A stretch of 64,000 nt of DNA from Streptomyces cyaneus (GTDB lineage Bacteria > Actinomycetota > Actinomycetes > Streptomycetales > Streptomycetaceae), in the NCBI RefSeq assembly GCF_004028635.1, contig NZ_ML138678.1, positions 992,001-1,056,000 on the forward strand. Reading direction: 5' to 3'. This document shows, piece after piece, positions 57,125 through 64,000 of this stretch. Both the position numbers and the translations under genes were made by a program. Below the pieces are notes generated by a model that saw only the letters and a list, made by a program, of their open reading frames with translations, did no database searches and was not told the origin of the DNA. Each line of letters starts with the position of its first letter. The first letter of the stretch is position 1.

Positions 57125-59275
57125 TCACAGGGTGCGTACGTCCACGGTGTAGACCGAGCGGATGCCGTACGGGATGTACAGGGCGTCGCCGACCAGGACG
57201 AGGGGGGCGCCGGTGGTGCCGGTGAAGTCGAGGAGGCCGCTGTCGTCGCGGCCCGGGCTGGTCGCGACGACCGTGCCGGTGCGCCGGTCGATGGCGGCGA
57301 GGCGGCCGCTGGGGGACGCCAGGTACAGGCGGGTGGCGGACGCGGTGGGGGCGCCCGACTTCTCCACCGTGGAGTCGGTCTTCCAGAGCTGGCGTCCCGT
57401 GCTCGGGTCGACCGCGCGGACGCTGCCGCCGGGGAGGGTGAAGTACAGGGTGCCGCCCAGGAGGTAGACGGTCGATTCCTCGGGCTGGGCCGGTGCGAGC
57501 CGTACGGTCGTCAGGACGTGTGACCTGGCGTTGATCAGGGTCACTGTGCGGTGGTCGCCGAGCGCGCTCACCAGCACGAGGCGTCCGTCCGCCTGTCCGG
57601 CGATGTCCTGATCGCCCTTCGCCTTGACGGTCCAGTCGGGCCGTCCGGTGGTCGGGTCGAGTTGCGTGACGCTCGTGCTGGTGATTTCGGTGCCGGTGAA
57701 GTGCGCGCAGACCAGATACGCCTGCCGGTCAGCGCTGCGCAGCAGGCAGGGCTGCTCCTCCGGGCTGGGCAGGGGGCGCTTCCAGCGGACCTTGCCGTCG
57801 TCGGCGCCGAGCAGGGCGTAGTACTTCGAGTCGTTGCCGTAGGTGGTGATGATGCCGGCGGGTACGGCGACGGAGGCGCCCCGTTCGCTGCTCGGCTCCG
57901 TGGCCGCGTCGCCGTCGCCGGTGACCCTCTTCCAGATCACCTTGCCGGTCTCGGCGTCGAGGGCCTGGACCGTGTAGCTGGTACGGGACAGCCCTTCGTC
58001 GCCGATGGGCCGGTCGTCGGCGCCGTAGACGTACACCCGGCCGCTGCGGGCGGTGATGATCGTGCCCGCGGAGCTGCCGCCGAGGTCGTCCGCCGTCTCG
58101 TCGATGGGCCGGGCCCAGGTGTTGCGGCCGTCGGCGAGGGCGAAGCGGGTCGCCATGACGTCGTCGCCGGCGCAGACCAGGGACCTGCCGGTGGCGGCGC
58201 AGCGATTGAAGGGGTTGCTGGCGCCCACCGGCTCCTTGTCGACGCTCGGGTCCTTCGACATCTTGCGCCAGTTCTGCCAGCCGGTCGGCAGGTTGCCCGG
58301 GGCGGGGTCGTCACCGCCTGTGACGGCGACCGTGGTCGCGGTGACGGCGGTGAGGAGGGCGGCGCCCAGTGCGGTGGCCAGCCACAGGCGCCTGCGGCGC
58401 TTGGGCCGTCGTACGGGACGGGTCTCCTCGGCCGCGGGCGTCGGCTCCGGCCTCGGCTCGGGGACGTGGCCGTCGCGCAGCAGCGTCAGCAACTCGTCCG
58501 GTGTCGGGCGGGACTTGGGGTGCTTTTCCAGACAGAGGCGGATGAAGGGGAGCAACTCGGGCGGAACGTTGTCGAGTTCCGGGGCGCCGTCGACGACGCG
58601 TACGGCCGTCTCGTAGGGGCTCGGGCTGTCGAAGGGGCCGCGGCCGGTGGCGGCGTACGCGACGACCGAGCCGAGGGAGAAGACGTCGGCGGCCGGGCCC
58701 ACGTCCTGGGGGGAGGAGAACTGTTCCGGGGACATGTAGGGCGGGGTGCCCATCACGCGGCCGGTCTGGGTGAGAACGTCCTGGGCCGCGAACTCGGCGG
58801 CGCGGGAGATGCCGAAGTCGATGACGCGGGGGCCGTCCTCGGCGAGCATGACATTGGCCGGTTTCAGATCACGGTGGACCATGCCGGCGCGATGGATGTC
58901 ACGCAGGGCCTCGGCGAGGCCGGCGGCGAGTTCGCGCAACTTCGGCAGCGGCAGGGGGCCGTGGCTGCGGACGTGACTGCCGAGGTCCTCGCCCGCGATG
59001 TAGAGCGTGGCCATCCAGGGGCGCGGCGCGTCGGCGTCCGCGTCCACGACGGGGGCCGTGAAGGCGCCGCTGACCTGGCGGGCGGCGGCCACCTCGCGGC
59101 GGAACCGGGTGCGGAACTCGTCGTCGTCGGCGTACTGCGCGTGCACGACCTTGAGGGCGAGGCGACGACCGGAGGCGGAGCGCGCCAAATAGACCACGCC
59201 CATGCCACCGGAGCCGAGGCGGTCCTCGATCCGGTAGCCGCCCACCTCCACCGGGTCCGACTCGCGCAGCGCCAT
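57125..59275 (-). CDS. Ser/Thr protein kinase with extracellular PQQ-like propeller
   Basis: 716 residues. A PknB-type kinase domain (about 13-265) has the Gly loop LGSGGMGVV (20-28), Lys42, the catalytic loop HRDLKPAN (134-141), DFG (153-155) and SPEQ of the activation segment. A basic juxtamembrane stretch and one membrane helix (about 292-315) follow, then an extracellular domain with PQQ/WD-like repeats (DPTTGRPDW, DPSTGRQLW, DRRTGTVVA). It probably senses a wall or extracellular signal and phosphorylates cytoplasmic targets. No motif identifies the ligand. ATG 59275 has a GGGGGAAC site. No transcriptional partner is evident; the gene upstream is the small 64-residue protein. Confidence 0.93.
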   Translation of the reverse strand: MALRESDPVEVGGYRIEDRLGSGGMGVVYLARSASGRRLALKVVHAQYADDDEFRTRFRREVAAARQVSGAFTAPVVDADADAPRPWMATLYIAGEDLGSHVRSHGPLPLPKLRELAAGLAEALRDIHRAGMVHRDLKPANVMLAEDGPRVIDFGISRAAEFAAQDVLTQTGRVMGTPPYMSPEQFSSPQDVGPAADVFSLGSVVAYAATGRGPFDSPSPYETAVRVVDGAPELDNVPPELLPFIRLCLEKHPKSRPTPDELLTLLRDGHVPEPRPEPTPAAEETRPVRRPKRRRRLWLATALGAALLTAVTATTVAVTGGDDPAPGNLPTGWQNWRKMSKDPSVDKEPVGASNPFNRCAATGRSLVCAGDDVMATRFALADGRNTWARPIDETADDLGGSSAGTIITARSGRVYVYGADDRPIGDEGLSRTSYTVQALDAETGKVIWKRVTGDGDAATEPSSERGASVAVPAGIITTYGNDSKYYALLGADDGKVRWKRPLPSPEEQPCLLRSADRQAYLVCAHFTGTEITSTSVTQLDPTTGRPDWTVKAKGDQDIAGQADGRLVLVSALGDHRTVTLINARSHVLTTVRLAPAQPEESTVYLLGGTLYFTLPGGSVRAVDPSTGRQLWKTDSTVEKSGAPTASATRLYLASPSGRLAAIDRRTGTVVATSPGRDDSGLLDFTGTTGAPLVLVGDALYIPYGIRSVYTVDVRTL

Positions 59276-59354
59276 CCCGTACGTTCCCCCGTTCCGTACC
59301 GTTCGACGATCTCGAACGAGGGTATCCGTACCCTTCCGGGCCGCCCCACGGACC

Positions 59355-59549
59355 CTAGAACTGGATGGAGTTGATCGTCTCGGCTATCGAGTTGAGGAAC
59401 CGCTGGATGTCGTCGGCCATGCCTGTAGAGGCGAGGAAGAAGCCGAACAGCACGGCGACGACGGCGGGGCCGGCCTTCAGGGATCCGCCACGGATCAACA
59501 CCACCAAGATGATCGCCAACAGCAACACCACTGACAGCGAAATGGCCAC
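59355..59549 (-). CDS. small conserved membrane protein (64 residues)
   Basis: 64 residues from GTG 59549: an N-terminal membrane helix (VVLLLAIILVVLI), a short basic loop (RGGSLKAG), a second helix (AVVAVLFGFFLAS), then an amphipathic tail (DDIQRFLNSIAETINSI). I recognise the pattern as a small protein widespread in Streptomyces, but its function is unknown. It lies 79 bases upstream of the kinase gene on the same strand and may be cotranscribed. The weak ribosome site lowers confidence in the exact start. Confidence 0.75.
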   Translation of the reverse strand: MAISLSVVLLLAIILVVLIRGGSLKAGPAVVAVLFGFFLASTGMADDIQRFLNSIAETINSIQF

Positions 59550-60088
59550 AACAGATCACACCCTCGGTCGGTCCGCTCTCCCGGCCCGGGGATGCACCCC
59601 GCGCACCCCCGCCAGAACCATCGTGCCACCAACCGGGCCCCGCTATGCGGCACGTGACGTTTCGTTCGCCACACCTGTGCTGGATCTGTGCGGGCCCTCC
59701 GCCCCCACCGACCTCTCACGTCGTGCCCGTTCAGCATTTCCTGGGGACACCCGCGCAGGGAATTCGACGGGATCGTTTCCATCGACACACAACGTGTTCG
59801 CCGGCATTTCGAATTCTGCGCACTCTGATCATTCCACCGGTGTCAGCTCCTGCACATATGCACCCCTTAGTCCGGATGAATCCAGACAAGACGGGCGTCC
59901 AACAGGTGTCCGGCAGGTGCATGTTCGTCGTACACCCGTGGTCGAGCGCAATAACCAGGAATGACCTGGCGGGTTTTACGAAATCACACAGACAACGCTA
60001 GGGTGCCTCAGATGTTCCACGCTGCCTCGTCCCCCGCATGCGCAGCAAGGTCCTGGATCGTCTCCCCCGGATTCCGGCGGGAGGGTCT
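59550..60088. other. intergenic region without a gene
   Basis: A 539-base gap between divergent genes with lower GC than its neighbours, especially around 59740-60000. I see no protein frame worth calling. A TAGGGT at 59999-60004 near the acyltransferase start could be a -10 box; its -35 is not convincing. Confidence 0.5.
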
Positions 60089-61300
60089 GTGACGGACTCG
60101 CTGCGACCGCACGGCCACAACAGAGCGCCACTCCCCCCGGCACAGTCGCCGGTGGACGGAGTGCCGAGTCCGCGCTCGCCGCAGAACCAGCAGAGCAAGA
60201 AGGCTCAGGCGACCGACAGACCAGCGTCCAGCGGTGCCAAGCAGCGCGACGCGTTCTTCGACAACGCCAAGTACCTGGCGATCGTGCTCGTCGCCATAGG
60301 CCACGCCTGGGAGCCGATCAAGGGTGACAGCCGGATCCTGGAGGGCGTGTACACCGTCGTGTACACCTTCCACATGCCGGCGTTCATCATCATCTCCGGC
60401 TTCTTCTCGCGCAGCTTCGACGCCAGCCCGAACCGGCTGAAGCGCCTGATCACCGGCGTCGCCGTGCCGTACATCGTCTTCGAGACGGCCTATCCGCTCT
60501 TCAAGCGCTGGATCGACGAGGACCCGGGCCAGGACATCAGCCTCCTGGACCCCTGGTACCTGACGTGGTTCCTGTGCGCGCTGTTCATCTGGCGGATGAC
60601 CACTCCCATCTGGAAGATGGTGCGCTGGCCGCTGCCGATCGCGCTCGGCCTCGCCATGGCGGCGACGGTCACCCCGGAGATCGGCGACGACCTGGACCTG
60701 CAGCGGGTGCTGCAGTTCCTGCCGTACTTCGTGCTCGGCCTGATCATGAAGCCCGAGCACTTCCACATGGTGCGCACGCGTACGGTGCGGATCCTGTCCG
60801 TGCCGGTGTTCGCGGTCGCGCTGGCCTTCGGCTGGTGGGCGGTGCCGCGTATGAACACGGCGTGGTTCTACCACCGTGACGCCGCGCAGGAGCTGCACGC
60901 GCCGTGGTGGAGCGGGCCGGTCATGGTGCTGGCGATGTTCGGCTGCTCGCTGCTGCTGACGGCCTGCTTCTTCGCCTGGGTGCCGCGCCGCCACATGTGG
61001 TTCACGGCGCTCGGTGCGGGGACGCTGTACGGCTATCTGCTGCACGGCTTCGTCGTGAAGGCCGGGGACTACCAGGGCTGGTTCGACCACGCCTGGCTGC
61101 AGCGCCCGCTCGGCGAGATCTTCGTCACCGTCTGCGCGGCCATCGGGGTCACGCTGCTGTGCACCAAGCCTGTGCAGCGGGTGTTCCGGTTCGCGATGGA
61201 GCCCAAGATGGAGTGGGCGTTCAAGCGGGACGCGGCGGAGCTGGCCCGTGAGCGCGAGAAGCGCGAGGGGGCGGCCAAGCGGGAGAAGGTCAACGCCTGA
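60089..61300 (+). CDS. acyltransferase family 3 membrane protein (fucose 4-O-acetylase-like)
   Basis: About 403 residues, with around ten membrane helices after a 55-residue disordered Pro/Ser/Gln-rich N-terminus. Characteristic features are the conserved His in IVLVAIGHAWEPI and the FHMPAFIIISGFFSR motif of O-acyltransferases that acetylate surface sugars. The C-terminus is a charged helix (LAREREKREGAAKREK). GTG 60089 is chosen for its GGGAGGG site; an in-frame ATG at 60038 is an alternative. The substrate is unknown, possibly a wall polymer or secreted glycan. Confidence 0.9.
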   Translation: MTDSLRPHGHNRAPLPPAQSPVDGVPSPRSPQNQQSKKAQATDRPASSGAKQRDAFFDNAKYLAIVLVAIGHAWEPIKGDSRILEGVYTVVYTFHMPAFIIISGFFSRSFDASPNRLKRLITGVAVPYIVFETAYPLFKRWIDEDPGQDISLLDPWYLTWFLCALFIWRMTTPIWKMVRWPLPIALGLAMAATVTPEIGDDLDLQRVLQFLPYFVLGLIMKPEHFHMVRTRTVRILSVPVFAVALAFGWWAVPRMNTAWFYHRDAAQELHAPWWSGPVMVLAMFGCSLLLTACFFAWVPRRHMWFTALGAGTLYGYLLHGFVVKAGDYQGWFDHAWLQRPLGEIFVTVCAAIGVTLLCTKPVQRVFRFAMEPKMEWAFKRDAAELAREREKREGAAKREKVNA

Positions 61301-61330
61301 GCTGACTCGGAGCGTTCCCCTCGCGGGGCA

Positions 61331-61804
61331 TCACTCGCCGAACGGACCGACCAGACCGAGAAGTGCGCGCATCCGTGCGTACTTCTCGGTCAGTCGTTTG
61401 CGGGTGCTTTCGTCGAGGACCGCGAGGCGTGCCGGGTTCGCGTTGTGCGCCAGGTCCGCCTCCTTCACCAGTAGTGCGCCCTCGGTGGCGAGGATGCGTG
61501 CGGCGTAGGTCTCGGGTGGCTCGCCGGGGCGCTTGGTGAGGGCCAGCACGATGTCCTTGGTGCGGCGGCTGAGCGCGGCTTCTTCGAGCCACTGTTCGGT
61601 CAGTGCGGCGTCCTCCACGGCGTCGTGCAGCCAGGCTGCGGCGATCTGGGCGTCGTCGCCGCCGCGGGCGTGTACGCCTTCGGCTACGGCCTGGAGGTGT
61701 TCGGTGTATGGCCGTCCGGCCTTGTCCGTCTGGGCGGCGTGGGCGGCTCGGGCGATGGCCTCCACGGCTGTGAGGGACAGTGGGGTTCGGTCTGTTTCGG
61801 TCAC
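61331..61804 (-). CDS. small HD-domain phosphohydrolase, SpoT/MESH1-like
   Basis: 157 residues. The residues match the hydrolase half of RelA/SpoT: H36 in GRPYTEHLQAVA, H60-D61 in WLHDAVED, and D117 in VKEADLAHN, with spacing like that of (p)ppGpp hydrolases. There is no synthetase, TGS or ACT domain, so it is a stand-alone enzyme, perhaps a small alarmone hydrolase or another nucleotide phosphohydrolase. GTG start with no strong ribosome site. Convergent with the acyltransferase. A hairpin within the 3' coding part (61354-61391) may also act as a terminator for the acyltransferase. Confidence 0.8.
   Translation of the reverse strand: MTETDRTPLSLTAVEAIARAAHAAQTDKAGRPYTEHLQAVAEGVHARGGDDAQIAAAWLHDAVEDAALTEQWLEEAALSRRTKDIVLALTKRPGEPPETYAARILATEGALLVKEADLAHNANPARLAVLDESTRKRLTEKYARMRALLGLVGPFGE
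61354..61391. terminator. 11-bp hairpin in the convergent gene ends
   Basis: GACCGAGAAGT and its exact complement flank 16 bases. It lies 54 bases past the acyltransferase stop but inside the last codons of the HD gene, so it may end the plus-strand transcript. It could also be a chance coding feature. Confidence 0.45.
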
Positions 61805-61849
61805 CCGTCCAGTGTCTCGCCCCCGCCGCCCCTACCCGTCCCGTCCTTG

Positions 61850-61898
61850 AAGGGGCTGCCGCCCCTTCGACCCCGCTCCTGGGGGCTGCCGCCCCCAG
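61850..61898. repeat. two hairpins with the same TGCC loop
   Basis: AAGGGGC-TGCC-GCCCCTT (61850-61867) and CTGGGGGC-TGCC-GCCCCCAG (61879-61898) are adjacent perfect hairpins. They stand in the gap between the phosphatase and HD genes, upstream of the HD start at 61804. Confidence 0.55.
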
Positions 61899-61920
61899 AC
61901 CCCCGCTTCGGCCCTGAAGG

Positions 61921-62211
61921 GGCCTCGTCCTCAAACGCCGGACGGGCTGGAATGCCTGGGCCGACGCTGAGAAGTGACCGTCAGCACCGCCAGGCACAGC
62001 CCCCAGCGGGTGGGTGGGGGATCGGGATGGTGCGTCCTCAGCCTCGAACGCCGGACGGGCTGAAATGCCTGGACCGGCGCTGAGAAGTGACCGTCAGCAC
62101 CGCCAGGCACAGCCCCCAGCGGGTGGGTGGGGGATCGGGATGGTGCGTCCTCAGCCTCGAACGCCGGACGGGCTGAAATGCCGGGCCGGCGTCCAGAAGC
62201 GCAGGCCCGGA
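61921..62211. repeat. 113-bp tandem direct repeat, about 2.5 copies
   Basis: The motif AACGCCGGACGGGCTG occurs at 61934, 62047 and 62160, exactly 113 bases apart. Copies 1 and 2 are nearly identical for their full length, including the GTGGGTGGGGGATCGGGATG stretch. Copy 3 is cut short after about 50 bases. It fills most of the 465-base gap 61805-62269, which has no protein gene. Confidence 0.85.
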
Positions 62212-62269
62212 CGGGCTGGAGGATGCCGGCGGGTGGGTGATGGCTGCACGTGGCCTGTGTCGGGTCGGG

Positions 62270-63451
62270 TCAGCGGGTTGTTGTCGTTGTCGTTGGGCCC
62301 TCGCGGCAGATCAGTAGGAGGGCTCTGTCGTCGTTGACGTCTCTCGCTACCGCTTCGATGAGGTGCCAGGCGGCTCCGTGGAAGCCGCCGGCGACGTAGC
62401 GGTCGGCCTCGCCGGTGAGGCGGTCGATGCCCTCGACGATGTCGCGGTCGGACGTTTCGACCAGGCCGTCCGTGAAGAGCATCAGCACGTCGCCGGGGCG
62501 GAGCGTGCCCTTCACGGGGTCGAACTGGGCGCCGTCGTATACGCCGAGGAGGGGGCCCTCTGCTGCCTTCTCCTCCCAGCGGCCGCTGCCCGCGCTCAGC
62601 TGCAGGCCCGGCGGGTGGCCCGCCGAGTAGAGCTCGTAGTCGCCCGAGTCCAGGTCCAGGACCAGGTGGATCGAGGTGGCGAAGCCCTCGTCCCAGTCCT
62701 GGCGGAGCAGGTAGCCGTTGGCCGCCGGCAGGAACGCGTGCGGGGGCAGGCTGCCCAGGAGGCCGCCGAACGCGCCCGACAACAGCAACGCCCGGGAGCC
62801 CGCGTCCATGCCCTTGCCGGAGACGTCCGTGAGGACGACCTCCAGGGTGCGGCCGCCGTTGGTGCGGGCCGCCACCACGAAGTCGCCGGAGAAGGACTGG
62901 CCGCCCGCCGGGCGCAGCGCCATCTCGCGATGCCAGCCGTGCGGCAGGCTCGGCAGCTTGCTCTGGACGCGGATGCGTTCGCGCAGGTCGAAGAGCATCG
63001 TGCCGCCGCGCCGCCACGGCACGCCCACCCTGCTGCGGAACTGCGCGATGAGCAGGCCGAAGAAGCCGCAGGCGGCTACGACGAGGACCACGCCCGGGGT
63101 GACGCGGGACGGGCCCTCCGTGTACGGGCCGAGCTGCACCGACTCCACGATCAGGGCCGTGGCCGCCGCCGCGTACAGGCCCAGCAGGCTCGCCGGGCGC
63201 AGCAGCAGGCCGCCCGCCACGATGGGGAGGACCAGCGCGGCCGGGGAGAACCACACCGGGTTGGCCATCGTCACGGCACAGATCAGGGGGACTGTGAGGA
63301 GCAGGCCGGCGAGTGCGATCCAGTCCGAGCCGTCGCCGCGGAAGTAGTCCACCGCGCTTCTGCGCACGCCGACGCGGACCCGGTGCCACCACATCTTCAA
63401 CCGGGCCGTGAACGTCTCGGCCGCCGTGCGCCGCTCTCGTCCTGCTGCCAT
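62270..63451 (-). CDS. SpoIIE/PP2C-type membrane protein phosphatase
   Basis: 393 residues. About four N-terminal membrane helices (WIALAGLLLTVPLICAVT, AALVLPIVAGGLLL, LYAAAATALIVESV, VVLVVAACGFFGLLI) are followed by a PP2C phosphatase domain with metal-binding Asp residues in FSGDFVV, TDVSGKGMDA, FTDGLVE and NDDRALLL. Such enzymes dephosphorylate anti-sigma-factor antagonists and control stress or sporulation sigma factors. There is no PAS, GAF or kinase-like ATPase domain, so the membrane part may be the sensor. ATG 63451 has an AGGG about 12 bases upstream. No regulator partner is adjacent in the window. Confidence 0.92.
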   Translation of the reverse strand: MAAGRERRTAAETFTARLKMWWHRVRVGVRRSAVDYFRGDGSDWIALAGLLLTVPLICAVTMANPVWFSPAALVLPIVAGGLLLRPASLLGLYAAAATALIVESVQLGPYTEGPSRVTPGVVLVVAACGFFGLLIAQFRSRVGVPWRRGGTMLFDLRERIRVQSKLPSLPHGWHREMALRPAGGQSFSGDFVVAARTNGGRTLEVVLTDVSGKGMDAGSRALLLSGAFGGLLGSLPPHAFLPAANGYLLRQDWDEGFATSIHLVLDLDSGDYELYSAGHPPGLQLSAGSGRWEEKAAEGPLLGVYDGAQFDPVKGTLRPGDVLMLFTDGLVETSDRDIVEGIDRLTGEADRYVAGGFHGAAWHLIEAVARDVNDDRALLLICREGPTTTTTTR

Positions 63452-63613
63452 TAGTTCGGGACCCTATCCATCGGACCAGCTGCTTGGCACGGGAGGTCCC
63501 ACTTGTCCCCCGTCCGAGGTTCAACTTCACAGTGAACTTCACGGAAAGCCGTCCCGCCGCCGCCAACGAGAAATTCCCTCGCTCGTCCCGCAATGCCCTG
63601 GTAGGCATGGTTC

Positions 63614-64000
63614 ATGGCGAATGACAGTGCGAGCCACCCCGGGTACTCCGGGTACTCCGGGTACTCCGGGCACTCCGGGCCTCCCGAGCTGCGGGTGCTG
63701 CGGCAGGGGGAGTGGGACATCTGGTACGACACTCTGATCCGCGCCTTCGGCGGGGTTCCGGAGTCGTCCGAGGAGCGGGAGTTGTGGGACTCGCTCACCG
63801 AGTTCGACCGTTCCATCGGCGCCTGGGACGGGGACGCCTGTGTGGGCACGGCGGGCACGTTCAGCTTCCGGCTGACCGTGCCGGGCGGCGCCTCGGTGCC
63901 CGCGGCCGGCGTCACGATGGTCAGCGTCGCCGCCACGCACCGCCGGCGCGGTGTCCTGACGTCGATGATGCGGCGGCAGCTGGACGATGTGCGTGAATGG
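63614..64000 (+). CDS. Eis-like GNAT N-acetyltransferase, 5' part only
   Basis: The gene starts at ATG 63614 and runs off the window after 129 codons. After a GYS-rich leader (four 9-base repeats at 63641-63676) the sequence reads LRQGEWDIWYDTLIRAFGG, then the acetyl-CoA-binding part VTMVSVAATHRRRGVLTSMM, which is the Eis (enhanced intracellular survival) version of the GNAT motif. Eis proteins acetylate amines, including aminoglycosides, and other targets. The ribosome site is weak. The gap 63452-63613 is shared with the divergent phosphatase. Confidence 0.85.
   Translation, partial: MANDSASHPGYSGYSGYSGHSGPPELRVLRQGEWDIWYDTLIRAFGGVPESSEERELWDSLTEFDRSIGAWDGDACVGTAGTFSFRLTVPGGASVPAAGVTMVSVAATHRRRGVLTSMMRRQLDDVREW

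Overview
This window is a chromosomal segment of a high-GC actinobacterium, almost certainly a Streptomyces. The evidence is the very strong third-position G/C bias, purine-rich Shine-Dalgarno sites in front of GTG and ATG starts, and the gene order obg-rpmA-rplU-rne ... rodA-pbp2-mreD-mreC-mreB-ndk-folC-valS-clpX-clpP-clpP-tig, which is the conserved core order I know from that genus. No plasmid or phage core genes were seen.

Layout. (1) 1-6.0 kb: wall teichoic acid / cell-surface polymer genes: the end of a CDP-glycerol-type glycerophosphotransferase, a family 2 glycosyltransferase, a second membrane-linked glycerophosphotransferase, and a cytidylyltransferase-SDR fusion that probably makes CDP-ribitol. 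(2) 6.1-7.2 kb: a sulfotransferase-like gene broken by a small deletion. (3) 7.3-13.7 kb: a Tat-exported PhoD phosphatase and three tandem secreted FG-GAP seven-repeat proteins. (4) 13.9-22.7 kb: obg, rpmA, rplU, a very long RNase E/G, a TIGR03936-type radical-SAM-associated protein and a repetitive membrane protein.

(5) 23.0-35.2 kb: an accessory island between the TIGR03936-type gene and its usual partner, the TIGR03960-type radical SAM gene (35179-37188). The 3' end of that radical SAM gene recurs as short degenerate fragments at about 25.2, 29.65 and 32.7 kb, dividing the island into four slots. The slots hold a phosphorylase-SLOG-TIR protein; a type VII-like module with a cysteine-peptidase-like effector and a chagasin-like lipoprotein, plus an S1 protein; a NACHT NTPase; and a coiled-coil/Mrr-nuclease/TerD fusion. 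The cargo looks like defence and conflict genes captured serially at one gene end. No integrase is present.

(6) 37.2-56.5 kb: the core resumes with a CYTH-CHAD protein, the cell-shape cluster (rodA, pbp2, mreD, mreC, mreB), ndk, a DUF4233 protein, folC, valS, a Pro-rich single-pass membrane protein, clpX, two clpP genes and tig. (7) 56.7-64.0 kb: tRNA-Pro and tRNA-Gly, a Ser/Thr kinase with an extracellular PQQ-type propeller, a small membrane protein, an acyltransferase-3 protein, a small SpoT-like HD protein, a 113-bp tandem repeat, a SpoIIE-type phosphatase and the start of an Eis-like acetyltransferase cut by the window end.

Many gene ends are marked by perfect GC-rich hairpins without long T runs, as is common for terminators in this genus. 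All functions are read from the sequence by eye; no database search was run.
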